Source: Promethearchaeota archaeon (lineage in GTDB: Archaea > Asgardarchaeota > Lokiarchaeia > Sigyniarchaeales > SOKP01). Taken from it: a stretch of DNA of 64,000 nt. Every line of letters begins with the position of its first letter. Within the stretch, counting starts at the first letter, position 1. A model generated the notes under the pieces. The model worked only from the letters and a program-made list of their open reading frames with translations, was not told the origin of the DNA and did no database searches. Positions 33,683-43,800 of the stretch are shown here, piece by piece. The translations under genes were made by a program, and so were the position numbers. Where the stretch lies: positions 1 to 64,000 of the forward strand of contig JAEOTR010000019.1 in NCBI GenBank assembly GCA_016839705.1. The letters are read 5' to 3'.

Positions 33683-34243
33683 ATGTTGGTGCCGACAACT
33701 ACTAAAAAAATCGAAGTAATATGCCCCATTTGTAAAACTAGGGATCTTATAGGTATCCCTGGAAAAAGAATTATAAATAGTTCACATTTAACAACAATTT
33801 CAATCCAGAAGGGATTAATTTGCCCTCATCATTTTCAAATTTTCGTCGATAAGAACCTACAAGTTCGTGGTTATCAGAAAGTAGATTTTGAATTAAACCA
33901 CGATAATTCAATAGAATTAAGGAATGGAATAAAAGCATTTAATCAAAAGGAAGAGAAACAAAGTAACCTTTTTGAAAATATTACCCTTGATGATAAATCA
34001 GTAAAAATTAACGCATTCAATAGTGTTAATAAAGTTAAAGACAGTGATTTACAACATGAAAATATCTCAAAACGCAAAGTTGCGACTTTAAAAGACATTT
34101 ATGAAGAATTTTGGGAATTTATTGATGACGATAATGAAAAATTTCATGTTTTTATTAAAAAAGATAAAAAGCGCAAGAAATTATCAATTGATCCAAATAG
34201 AAACGAATATTATAATCCTTTAGAATTAGAGCAAGAAATTTGA
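33683..34243 (+). CDS. Hypothetical protein with N-terminal zinc-binding domain
   Basis: 186 residues. The N-terminal 75 carry CPICKTRD and, after a strand-rich stretch, CPHHFQIFVDKNLQVRGYQKVDF, a CxxC/CxxH site that suggests a treble-clef or ribbon fold. The remaining residues are charged and helical, with a Lys/Asp-rich end. No catalytic motif. The gene is flanked by two minus-strand genes and stands alone. No named family was recognised. Confidence 0.55.
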   Translation: MLVPTTTKKIEVICPICKTRDLIGIPGKRIINSSHLTTISIQKGLICPHHFQIFVDKNLQVRGYQKVDFELNHDNSIELRNGIKAFNQKEEKQSNLFENITLDDKSVKINAFNSVNKVKDSDLQHENISKRKVATLKDIYEEFWEFIDDDNEKFHVFIKKDKKRKKLSIDPNRNEYYNPLELEQEI

Positions 34244-34368
34244 TTAGGAAATTCTTTTTTTTTAATCTCCTTTTGAGATAACACAATTTTAGGAATTGAA
34301 AGATTTAAGTAGAATTGATTTTACAATTATTAAAAAAATTGGTTTAGAGTGAAGAAAATTGTAAAAAA

Positions 34369-34971
34369 TTATTTTTGCATAGCTTTTGTAAAGACCATCT
34401 CATCACTAATTACTTGCCAGGTTCTCCAACCATTTGCGACTTTTTCTTTGACTTCTTTAATAAAAGAATCATAACCAATTTCTTGACATCTTTTTAAATT
34501 GTTGCAGGTATCTCTACTATATCTTGTGCAAATTAATTTAGTCATTTGACCCGGATCTGCCATTGGCATCGGATTGTTTCCCACATTAGGACATGGATTA
34601 TCTTCAGAGGAATTATAATCGTCACATTCAGCACAAGTCCAATAACCCTTACTTTTAACACATTTTGAAATACCACAGAATTGACCAGCAAACCCTCCGA
34701 TATAACACCCTGGACACTTTCCTCTCTCACCACTTTCTATTACTTTATTTAACACTTCTAATGTAACATTGATCTCTTCTGGATTTAGCCCCATTGTAAT
34801 CCCAGAATCCTTTAAATTGCCACCTTCCCAAATATTTTTCAATTTTATTGCTGCTTCTAAACCTTCTCCAGTATGGCCATCACATCCTAAGCATACAATG
34901 CCGCATGGCGCGATAATACCTCTATCTTCTTCCTTTACATCATCTAGTTTCAAATTCAATTTTTCCACCAA
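34369..34971 (-). CDS. DUF3795-like cysteine-rich protein
   Basis: 200 residues with 17 Cys. The N-terminus IIAPCGIVCLGCDGHTGEG and the later KCPGCYIGG, QFCGISKCVKSKGYWTCAECDDY and NPCPN match the pattern of DUF3795 proteins, which have C-G-[LI]-x-C-x-x-C starts and a helical end. Metal or Fe-S binding is likely; no function is established. It lies between Fe-S-rich operons. Start ATG 34971. Confidence 0.65.
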   Translation of the reverse strand: MVEKLNLKLDDVKEEDRGIIAPCGIVCLGCDGHTGEGLEAAIKLKNIWEGGNLKDSGITMGLNPEEINVTLEVLNKVIESGERGKCPGCYIGGFAGQFCGISKCVKSKGYWTCAECDDYNSSEDNPCPNVGNNPMPMADPGQMTKLICTRYSRDTCNNLKRCQEIGYDSFIKEVKEKVANGWRTWQVISDEMVFTKAMQK

Positions 34972-35325
34972 CTAAGAATTTCAGCTTGATTGAATAATAA
35001 ATTAAACCATACTTTTTTTATAAAGACATAGTCTCTTTCAAAATTTATATAAAAGAATTTTCATCTTTTTTTTTATTGATTGAATAATCTTTACTGTTAC
35101 CTTCCAGTTCAAATTTTCAGAGATTTTCAAAACTGTTTTATGTTTTATGTCTCCTATGACTGACTAATTGATTTTTAGAATACATACCTATTCTTAATAA
35201 GAAAAAATCTTAGTTTGAATACAAAAGATATAAGAAAATTTAAAATTCAGTACTTAATTCTCAAAATTATTAAATTATTTTATAATAAAACTATAAAAAA
35301 TAGATAAATTAAAAGGTTGGAAAAT
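34972..35325. other. Divergent promoter region, no gene seen
   Basis: About 350 bases of A+T-rich DNA between two divergent genes. A TATA-like ttattttataataaaac lies about 50 bases before the FAD oxidase start. An 11-base word (gattgaataat) occurs twice, at about 34988 and 35077. No reading frame or RNA gene is evident. Confidence 0.5.
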
Positions 35326-36807
35326 ATGAGCTATAAATTACCAGATGAAAAAGATTTAGAAGCTATGATTGGTATTGTCGGCAAGGAATACGCTACAAAC
35401 AACAAGGCTATTACCGCTTCTTACTTATCAAAATCGGTTATGGGATTAGAATCACAGATTCCAGATATTGTAATCCGACCGAAATATGTAGAAGAGATTC
35501 GTAAAATCTTAATATATTGCACCCAAGAAAAAATTGCAGTTAGCCCTATTTCGGGGGGATTATCAGGGGGATTTGCGTGTCCAACGATTAAACCTGGAGG
35601 GGTTTTACTCGATTTAGGGAGAATGAATCGAATTATTGAAATTGATGAAGAAAACCGCTTTTGCATCATAGAACCGGGAGTTACCAATGGTGAACTTTGG
35701 GCTTATATGCATAAATATCATCCAGAGTGGGCGCCTCCTATACCTGATGGCGCACCTCCAGCAGCAACAGTTATGGGTGATGCTATTGATAGAGGGTTTT
35801 CACTTTATACATCAAGTGTCGGTCCTCAAGGGGATAACTTTATGTGTGGGGAAATTGTCTTTCCTAATGGCGATGTTGTACGGACTGGTTCTTGGGCACT
35901 ACCTTTTGCGAAACCTTTCTATAAATATGGTTTGGGTCCTGATATGTGGAGTTTTTTAATGGGATCTCAAGGTTCTTTTGGTGTAATAACTAAAGCTGCA
36001 GTTAAAATTTATCCACACCCTAAATTTAAAACAGTAGTCGTCTGGGGTATGGATAACCCTTACGATATGCAAGATCTAACTCTTGAGGTTGGTAAACAAG
36101 AATTTGGTATATCCCACAACACTGTAATGGTTCAAGGAGGGAATTATCCTCTTGTTATGGCTCGATGGCCAAAGGATAAAGTTCCACATAACTACGATTT
36201 CTATAAAGAAATAGGAATTTCTCAATGGTGGATGAATTGGGAGTGTTGGGCACAGACACAGGAGGAATTGGATTATGTAACTAATAGAATTGATAAAATG
36301 GCCGAGGACTTTAAGAAAAGAGCAAAAAGTCCTGATGCAATTATAAAACAAGAACTACATCCTAAACAAATCGCAAGCAGGATGAAAAAGCCAAACAAGA
36401 TTGCTATTTCATACAGTTTCTGGGAAGCGGGATTTCTGTTTATTACTTGGTATACCCCATGGAATGAATCAGCACATTTCGCCGAGATGTACACTAAGGC
36501 TATGGAAAAGTATGGATTTCCACCAGTAATGTGGATTGCTAGTATTGAGCGATGTAGACAAGCTATATGTATGCCTATCATTTGTTTTGATAGTACGGAC
36601 CCCAAAAACCTTGAGAAGGTTCAGGAATTGAATAGAGAAACTACGGAATATGCGTTAAAACAAGGATGGTTAAATTATAGACCTGATCCGTACATTCATG
36701 TGCAAGCTTATTACCAAGCTGCAATGTACTGGAAATATTTACGTGCTTTTAAAAAGCTTGTAGATCCTAATATGATAATGCATCCAGGAAGACTCGCTCT
36801 TCCATAA
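35326..36807 (+). CDS. FAD-linked oxidase (GlcD-like), copy 2
   Basis: 493 residues from ATG 35326 (TTG 35317 is an alternative three codons earlier). The PCMH-type FAD domain shows PDIVIRPKYVEEIRKIL, PISGGLSGGFACPTIKPGG and VLLDLGRMNRIIEI, then IEPGVTNGELWAYM. The cap domain ends LVDPNMIMHPGRL. It is related to the gene at 23186 but clearly diverged, so the substrate may differ. It is followed after 19 bases by an HdrD-like gene with a strong ribosome site, giving the same two-subunit plan. Confidence 0.84.
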   Translation: MSYKLPDEKDLEAMIGIVGKEYATNNKAITASYLSKSVMGLESQIPDIVIRPKYVEEIRKILIYCTQEKIAVSPISGGLSGGFACPTIKPGGVLLDLGRMNRIIEIDEENRFCIIEPGVTNGELWAYMHKYHPEWAPPIPDGAPPAATVMGDAIDRGFSLYTSSVGPQGDNFMCGEIVFPNGDVVRTGSWALPFAKPFYKYGLGPDMWSFLMGSQGSFGVITKAAVKIYPHPKFKTVVVWGMDNPYDMQDLTLEVGKQEFGISHNTVMVQGGNYPLVMARWPKDKVPHNYDFYKEIGISQWWMNWECWAQTQEELDYVTNRIDKMAEDFKKRAKSPDAIIKQELHPKQIASRMKKPNKIAISYSFWEAGFLFITWYTPWNESAHFAEMYTKAMEKYGFPPVMWIASIERCRQAICMPIICFDSTDPKNLEKVQELNRETTEYALKQGWLNYRPDPYIHVQAYYQAAMYWKYLRAFKKLVDPNMIMHPGRLALP

Positions 36808-36810
36808 ATA

Positions 36811-36818
36811 AAGGAGGG
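36811..36818 (+). promoter_or_regulatory. Strong Shine-Dalgarno site before the second HdrD-like gene
   Basis: AAGGAGGG lies eight bases before ATG 36827. It is one of the few near-perfect ribosome sites in the window and fits re-initiation inside an operon. Confidence 0.75.
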
Positions 36819-36826
36819 AAAAAAAA

Positions 36827-38227
36827 ATGGCAAAAACTGGAATGGATAGGCTCGAAGAGCTTAAAATGGATATTTTTAAATGTATTCACTGTAAAGCATG
36901 TAGATCCGCTTACAGTGGTGAACCGGATAGAGAAGGCATTGGTGAGTTTGCTGGTAAGCAAGGAACTGTACTATATGAAGGTATAGTAGATGCTTGTCCA
37001 GCTGGTATTGAATATGGGTGGGAAGCCTTTTGGAATGCAGGAAAGATGTGGATCGCTCGTGCTATCTTAACTGGTGACTTAGAAATGACTGAAGAAGTTA
37101 GAGATGTTATTTTACCATGTATTACCTGTGGTCAGTGTTCAGCTCAATGTGAAAATAAAATTCGTACTGTCGATATTATTGAGGCTTTAAGAGCAGCCTG
37201 TATTGAGTCAGGAGTGCCGATGATTGAAAAACACGAATTAGTAGACAACTTAGTAAAAGAGCGAAATAATCCATATGGCGGAGCTGCTGTTGATAGATTT
37301 AAATGGGCTAAAGAGGCTGGCTTGGAAAAGTTTATCGATAATAAAGATGCGAAAATTGCTTATTATGTCGGATGTACTGCGAGTTATCGGCAAATAGAAG
37401 TTGCGATAGCGACTGCTAAGTTATTTGAATTATTAGGTATGAATTTCACATTAGTTGCCGATGAAGTTTGTTGCGGAAGTCCATTTTTCAGGATAGGAGC
37501 AGTTGATACCGCACAGGGATTAATGAGGAAAAATCTTGAAGCTTTTAAGAATGTAGAAATGGTTTACTTCAGCTGTGCTGGGTGTTATCGAACTATTACT
37601 ATTGATTACCCAAAATGGATGGCTGAAGACGAAGAACTTCCTTTTAAAACTGAACATGCATTTGAACTAGTAGCAAGATTAGTCCAACAAGAGAAAATCA
37701 AATTCAAACCTAATAAGGAATTAAAGGGTAAAGTGGTAACATACCATGATCCTTGTCACACTGGTAGACATTTTGCAGTTGATATGGAACAAGAGATGAT
37801 TGAGAAATCAGAAAATCTAATGATGGATAGTAGAAAAATTAAGAACAAAATCGAAGAATGGTATGAAGTTCCACGTATAATTCTTAGAAAACTTGAAGAA
37901 AATGTAGGAATTAAATTTGAAGAGATGTACCGCATAAAGCTTGATAGCATGTGTTGTGGAGCTGGTGGAGGCGTGAGGGCAGGGTATCCTGAATTTTCTC
38001 TTAGAACCGCAAGTCTTCGATGTGATGAAGCGAATGCAGTAGGTGCGGACATTTTAACAACCGAATGCCCATTCTGTTGGAGAAATCTTTACGATGCTAA
38101 TGAACAATACAATCATGGTATGGTTGTAATGGGAATTCTTCAAATGATTACAGAATATAATCTCTTAGATATTACAGAAAAGCCGAACGAAGAAGACTTT
38201 TTAACACCATCGATTAGGGAAAATTAA
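36827..38227 (+). CDS. HdrD/GlcF-like Fe-S oxidoreductase, copy 2
   Basis: 466 residues. N-terminal cluster cysteines are CIHCKACRSAY with DACPAGI, and CITCGQCSAQCENKI. The first CCG domain has GCTASYRQ, VCCGSPFF and SCAGCYRTI. The second has YHDPCHTGRH, MCCGAGGGVRAG and TECPFCWRNL. It is about 50 residues longer than copy 1, mostly through an insertion between the DPCH and CCG motifs. It pairs with the FAD subunit upstream and likely passes its electrons to an unknown carrier. Confidence 0.84.
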   Translation: MAKTGMDRLEELKMDIFKCIHCKACRSAYSGEPDREGIGEFAGKQGTVLYEGIVDACPAGIEYGWEAFWNAGKMWIARAILTGDLEMTEEVRDVILPCITCGQCSAQCENKIRTVDIIEALRAACIESGVPMIEKHELVDNLVKERNNPYGGAAVDRFKWAKEAGLEKFIDNKDAKIAYYVGCTASYRQIEVAIATAKLFELLGMNFTLVADEVCCGSPFFRIGAVDTAQGLMRKNLEAFKNVEMVYFSCAGCYRTITIDYPKWMAEDEELPFKTEHAFELVARLVQQEKIKFKPNKELKGKVVTYHDPCHTGRHFAVDMEQEMIEKSENLMMDSRKIKNKIEEWYEVPRIILRKLEENVGIKFEEMYRIKLDSMCCGAGGGVRAGYPEFSLRTASLRCDEANAVGADILTTECPFCWRNLYDANEQYNHGMVVMGILQMITEYNLLDITEKPNEEDFLTPSIREN

Positions 38228-38449
38228 GGAAAAAATCAAAAAAATGAGTGAATAGCTCATTATAATCTTATTTCTTTTTTAAAATTTCTAAACATTTAAT
38301 ACTTCTATTCTCAAAATTTATATTTCAGATTAATTTCTATTTTGAGGTTATTTCTATAGAAAGTATTGAAATAAATAAAACAAATTTATAAGCCCAACTA
38401 GCTTTATTTTTAATTAATTACACTAAATACTATTTTGTCAAGTAATTTT

Positions 38450-39925
38450 ATGAATATAAAAAAAATAGCACCAATTATCGTTATCGGGATAATTGCAGTT
38501 TTAGTTATTGCTCTAATTATTGTATTTCTACCACCGGGATCAACACCAGCCCCCGGTTCTAAGAAAGCAATCATATTGGGAAGTGCAAATGATTTTTTTA
38601 GAAAAGATGGAGAACCAGATTTTAACGATGGGCATGATGCAAAATTTTCTAATGAATCAGCTCAATTCAATTGGTCAGGAAGTTGGAATACAAATGGAAC
38701 GGGATGGATGGATGAACATGGAATTGGCCATAATTCATCTGGATTTATAGCGTTAGCGGCTTTGGGTGGAGGAGGCTATGTAAATATGGAATGGGTATAC
38801 AACTGGACAGACTTCTATACATTGCTTAAATTTGCTGTATATAATTTTTCTGCCTGGATTAACGTCACAACTAATGCTTGGACTCCTACTATAATAAATA
38901 TTCCCCCAGGAACAGGAGCTAGAATAGGGTTACGTTGGTTAAATTCTAGTAACGGGATTGTTAGAACAGATTGGTCAATGGGGATAATTGGATTGACTCC
39001 CGGGTGGAATTTTCTAAATGTAACCGGTATAGCTGATAATTCCACACCTAACGAAATTACTCAATTACAATTGGTTTTAGCAGTTGAAGGGATTATGCTT
39101 CCTTGGGACATGGTGCTTTTTGATGATCTTAACATAGAATATTGGTTTCCACCACCAATTCCAAGTCCACTCCCCAGCAATATTGATACCGATGGTTTCC
39201 CTGCTCAAGCACTTCACGTCTATTGGGTTCTAAGGAATAATGGGTACGCGAATGATAATATATTCTTAATGCTCTATCATAAAGATGATCCAACAATAGA
39301 TATCTATGTAAACGATTCAATATCAAATGATTTGCCCGAAGCAATTGTTGATGTGGAAGATGATAATGTGACTGCAAATAGGTTTAAACAAGAACTAAAT
39401 ATCTCAATCTCGGGTTCATTTGCCTCAGGAATACAAGCTAAAGATGAATTAATCATTTTTATCACAGACCATGGTTCAAATAAAGTGTCTAGTGATGGGA
39501 ATGCTACATTTCATTTCGAGGCGGATGACAGCTATATTACAGAAGGAGAATTCTTTAACTTAGTTAAACAGATAAGCTGTGCACGTATGTTAATAAATAT
39601 TGATATGTGTTTCAGTGGTAATTTTCTAAATGAAAATGCGAACATAGGGTCAAGTTGGTATAATATACCTAACTCCATATTGATCTCCTCAACAACAGAT
39701 CTGCTGTCATGGTATTGGAGAGATAATAATAATGCCGATGGGTTTGCGGGATCATGGTTTTTTCATCAATTTTGGGAGCAAATAAATCAAAGTCAAACAG
39801 TTGGCGATGCTTTTACTAATGCAAAAAATTTTGTTCCCGCTGGTCAAGTGAACTCCATAGATGATATCCAAACACCTTTAATCCAAGACAATTTGGGGAT
39901 AAAAGATACTTGGGTTTTAATCTAA
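38450..39925 (+). CDS. Membrane-anchored legumain-like (C13) peptidase with inserted beta domain
   Basis: About 491 residues (TTG 38435 gives five more; numbering here starts at TTG). Residues 11-32 form a membrane anchor, so the bulk is outside the cell. The first strand of a caspase-like fold, KKAIILGSANDFF (43-55), is followed by a Gly/Asn/Trp-rich beta-sheet domain at about 62-248. The fold then resumes with HVYWVLRNNGYANDNIFLMLYHKDD. The dyad is H346 in FITDHGS and C392 in NIDMCFSGNF, as in legumain (TDHG and a later Cys before SG). ISSTTDLLSW matches the strand after the Cys. Many N-x-[ST] sites fit a glycosylated surface protein. Asn/Asp cleavage is inferred from the family. Confidence 0.78.
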   Translation: MNIKKIAPIIVIGIIAVLVIALIIVFLPPGSTPAPGSKKAIILGSANDFFRKDGEPDFNDGHDAKFSNESAQFNWSGSWNTNGTGWMDEHGIGHNSSGFIALAALGGGGYVNMEWVYNWTDFYTLLKFAVYNFSAWINVTTNAWTPTIINIPPGTGARIGLRWLNSSNGIVRTDWSMGIIGLTPGWNFLNVTGIADNSTPNEITQLQLVLAVEGIMLPWDMVLFDDLNIEYWFPPPIPSPLPSNIDTDGFPAQALHVYWVLRNNGYANDNIFLMLYHKDDPTIDIYVNDSISNDLPEAIVDVEDDNVTANRFKQELNISISGSFASGIQAKDELIIFITDHGSNKVSSDGNATFHFEADDSYITEGEFFNLVKQISCARMLINIDMCFSGNFLNENANIGSSWYNIPNSILISSTTDLLSWYWRDNNNADGFAGSWFFHQFWEQINQSQTVGDAFTNAKNFVPAGQVNSIDDIQTPLIQDNLGIKDTWVLI

Positions 39926-40073
39926 AACTAAATTATACTGAAATTTAAACATACAATTAATTTCAAAATTTTATTAAATAATCCAAATTCCAACTCTGAT
40001 ATTTTTTTGGCTTAAAATTTAAATTTGACTTAGGATTTATTCTAACTTAATATTAAATCAGCAAACAACAATC

Positions 40074-40664
40074 GTGAAACATATTTTAACAAAGAGAAAA
40101 TTCTTTATTTTTCTTGTAATAGTCGCTTACTCCTTAAACTTGACTATTTTCCTTTTAACTCCAAAAATATTGAGTAACGATGCATTCAGTCTTGGCGCAG
40201 CTAATGATGATACCACTGCTCCTGTAATTACTTTTGTGAAACCTGATACTAATGACACTTCAATAAGAACAAGATATTATGATTTTATTGTAAACATAAC
40301 TGATGCTAATCCCCCTTTACCTGGGAATGTGACAATTGAAATATCCAATGCAAGCATCTCCTTTTTTAACGCTTCTATGCTTTATGATCAAGGAATCCAA
40401 TGGTTTTTCTCTTGGGAGAATACAACATCATATCCAAATGAAAACACATATATAATTAGGGTGAGAGCTATAGATTCTTCGTCAAATGAGAATGCTGGTT
40501 TATCGAATGACTTGTCTGTTTTTTTAGACATAAATGAAGGGGGAGGTTTTGATACCCTAAATTTTGTGCTGTATATTATCGCTGTGGTCTTTATTTTTGC
40601 TCTAATCATGCTATATTTTAATAAAAAACGAGTATTCTTAAAAAAATTTAAAGACGAAAGTTAG
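40074..40664 (+). CDS. Secreted Ig-like domain protein with C-terminal membrane anchor
   Basis: 196 residues from GTG 40074. An N-terminal hydrophobic segment after KHILTKRKF acts as a signal peptide. The central 110 residues (APVITFVKPDTND to YIIRVRAIDSSSNENAG) follow the strand pattern of bacterial Ig/cadherin-like folds, ending in the A-x-D-x-x-x-N-x motif. Six N-x-[ST] sites are present. FVLYIIAVVFIFALIMLYF and a basic tail form a type I anchor. It follows the legumain-like gene and could be a partner or substrate at the surface. Confidence 0.65.
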   Translation: MKHILTKRKFFIFLVIVAYSLNLTIFLLTPKILSNDAFSLGAANDDTTAPVITFVKPDTNDTSIRTRYYDFIVNITDANPPLPGNVTIEISNASISFFNASMLYDQGIQWFFSWENTTSYPNENTYIIRVRAIDSSSNENAGLSNDLSVFLDINEGGGFDTLNFVLYIIAVVFIFALIMLYFNKKRVFLKKFKDES

Positions 40665-40886
40665 ATGTGAATATTAATCCTTAAGCTTATGATTGGATAA
40701 TTATATGCTTGAGAAGAGCATAATAAGATTAAAGTATCGTGAGTTTTCTTACCTTTTGTTAAGCCCCCGTCCAAATTTTTTATGATTTAAAATAATTATA
40801 AACGTGATGATTCAAATTCAAAAAAAATAAATGTCAAGATTTTCATTAATTATAAAATAAGAAAATATGCCATAATCGGGGTTTCT

Positions 40887-43800
40887 TTGAATTTGATTAA
40901 CATTGAACAGAAGTCAGCTTATCCATATATCACCAAATTTAAAAAAGAGCCATTTAAATCATTTGCTATCGTTAAAAGAAAAGAAATTGGACGTTTTTAT
41001 GTAAAAGATTATAATAGATTACTTGGGTTTTACAATTCTTTTGATGAAAATTTATTACATGATTCTAGTCTAACGTTAGAAAAATTGTTTTGGATCACTT
41101 TACTTGGAAAATATCTCAAAGAAGAAAAGAAGAAAAAAAGAGATGATCTATTTAGTTATATTAAAAAATGTGAAATCAGGAATGAGGAACAGTTAGGATT
41201 TAAGCCTTCTCTTAATCCTCACAAACACCCCGATATTTACTCTACTTATTTTGCTCTAGTAAGCATAAAAAATATTGGACTTTTAAAGGAATATTTCGCT
41301 TCAGAAAATCAGAGCCATATTAAAGAAGAGATCAAGAATTTTATCTTATCTCTTAAAAAAGGTAATATATTTTTACATTGCCATGATAAAGAATGTGAAA
41401 TTTGTAAAAATAATTCACCTTCAATGACTCTATTTTACGTAATGGAGATTTTCACGCTACTAGGTGTGGACATTCGCAATAGTAGAGATCAATTCCGTAC
41501 GTTTATTGGGGAAACGAAAAAAAAGAGCAATGGATTAATTTATAAATATTTATGTTTAAAATATATTGATTTAGATTCTGAAGTAAAAGAAAAAGAAATT
41601 CAAAGTCTTCACCAGTATCAAAAAGAAAGTGGTGGTTATGGATTTAATCAAACGGAGATTCTTAACGATACTTTTTGGATAGTTTATATACTAAACTTAT
41701 ATTCATGGCTTTTAGATTATAATCCCTCAGGTGTATATTCGTTTATAAATAATCAATTAAATGAGATCTTAATTAGTACCGAAATTTGGGATGTTGCACA
41801 TTTAATTGCTACTTCCAAATTAATTGTCCTTTTATCGTTGATATGGAAGAAATTTATTAATGAAATTGAAAGGGTAATATTTAAAGAATTAGAAAAGGAA
41901 AAATTTATTGATTTAAGTCAATTAAAAACGAATTTTGGTTTATCAAGTGATATTGAAGATCTAATCTCATATATTAATCTTAATTACAATTTTAATCTTA
42001 GAATTTTAGACAACAAAATCGAATTTAAAAATTACCTTAGGAATCTGAGTAAGGGAAAACAAGATTTTATCCAGAAATTTTATGATCAAATTAGTAACAA
42101 AAGTATTGTTTCTCTTTCAGAGATGCTTAAGAAATATAAAACTTTGAATCTGGAAACTCTAAAGCTGAAAGAAGATATTATTCCTATCATCAACGAGATG
42201 ATTTCAAAGAATTTTTTTAAAGGAAATATTCGAGTAAAAAAACCATTCTTAGCTAAAACAAAATACAACTTTTATTTGAACAATAATTTAGAAAAAATAA
42301 TAGTATCTGATACTGAAATAAATACAGAGAGAATTCTTGAGGAAAAAGACAAAATAGAAGATATTAGAAATGACATCTATAATATTACCTTAAAATTACA
42401 AAACATAAGTGATCATATTAGAGAAGAAATTGAGAGTTATCTTCTGATTGACGAGGTTGATTATGCTAAGGAAAGACTGAAATTTATAATAAGAAATGCG
42501 GTAATAGAGGCTGATTTTTTAAATGAAAATATTGAAAATTCATTCAATGAAGATCTATATTTTATTCAATTAAAAACGATTTTAAGCACTGAAATAACGC
42601 AATGGAACAAGGTTTATTCCGTATTGCATAATAATTTAGTAGAAGTCGATTCATACCTTAAAGGAAAAATAAATGAGAAGGAGATATTAAGGAATTTAGA
42701 TAAATTATTAGAAAATTTAATGGAGAGACTTAGTTTAATTGAAGAAGACTTAGATAAGAAGTTGGATTCATTTAAGAGAATATTTAGTGAAAACCTTGAA
42801 AAAAAATTTGCTGAAATTAAATTACTTCCAATTATTCAACATTTGAATCAACTAATTGATAATATTAACAGATATGATAAAATAATTTATAATATCTCCC
42901 AGCAAATAACTGTAAAAGAAGCAGATATTGTTGATAAACATAGAAAAATAATAGATAATTGGATAGGTATTAAAGAAAAATACGAAAACGAGTATAATTT
43001 TTATAATGAGGGATTTCAGTTTTTTAAAGAGCATTTGAATAAAATTGAGGCTGTACATGTAGAATTAAATAATGAGATATCGAAGATCGGAGAAATAACA
43101 AAAAAGAAGATCTCAGCAAATCAATTTCAAGAGGCTTTTGAAATAATTAAAAATGAATCCGACATCGTACTAAATGAAAAAATAACGGAGATTAAAAATC
43201 TTCAATCTGTCGTGAAGAATGAGATATCAAAAAAACAGAAGCTCTACTTACTATATAAACATTTAAATGATGATCTAGATAATTTAGAATCAACGATTAT
43301 TGATTCTATAGCCAAACAATCACAATCTTTAAAGGAGAAGGTTACAGAAGAGAGAAATAAAACAGAGGTACAAGATTTTGATAATTTTGTTTCCCAGGAG
43401 GTGATTAACTTAAAAAACGCATTAGTAAATACTAAAGCTAGACTTGATCAAATAAAAATTTTAGAAATAAGGGAAATAAATAAAGAATTTGACATGCTTC
43501 AATCTGATTTTGACAAAGCAAACAAATTGTTTACAAAGAAATTTAATAGCTGTATTAAATCCATTGAAAATTTTAAGGAGAAATCAAAATTAACAATTCT
43601 ACAATGGGAAAATTTCGTTAATTTTTTCATTAATGAAACAGCTGAATTAAAAGACGAGTTTATCAATGAAGTAATTTCAAACAGAATAAATGTAATGGCA
43701 ATAGAGAACAAAACTAATAATATTAAACTTGTTGATTTAAGAGATGATTTAAAACTTTCTTGTAAGGTTCTAATTAAAAGATTAAAGGATATGATTGATA

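Noticed and set aside
34988..35088. Repeated 11-base word gattgaataat as an operator pair
   Set aside because: Too short and too A+T-rich to stand out from background without comparative data.
40740..40870. gtgatga near 40804 considered as a C box of a C/D RNA
   Set aside because: No matching D box at a suitable distance.
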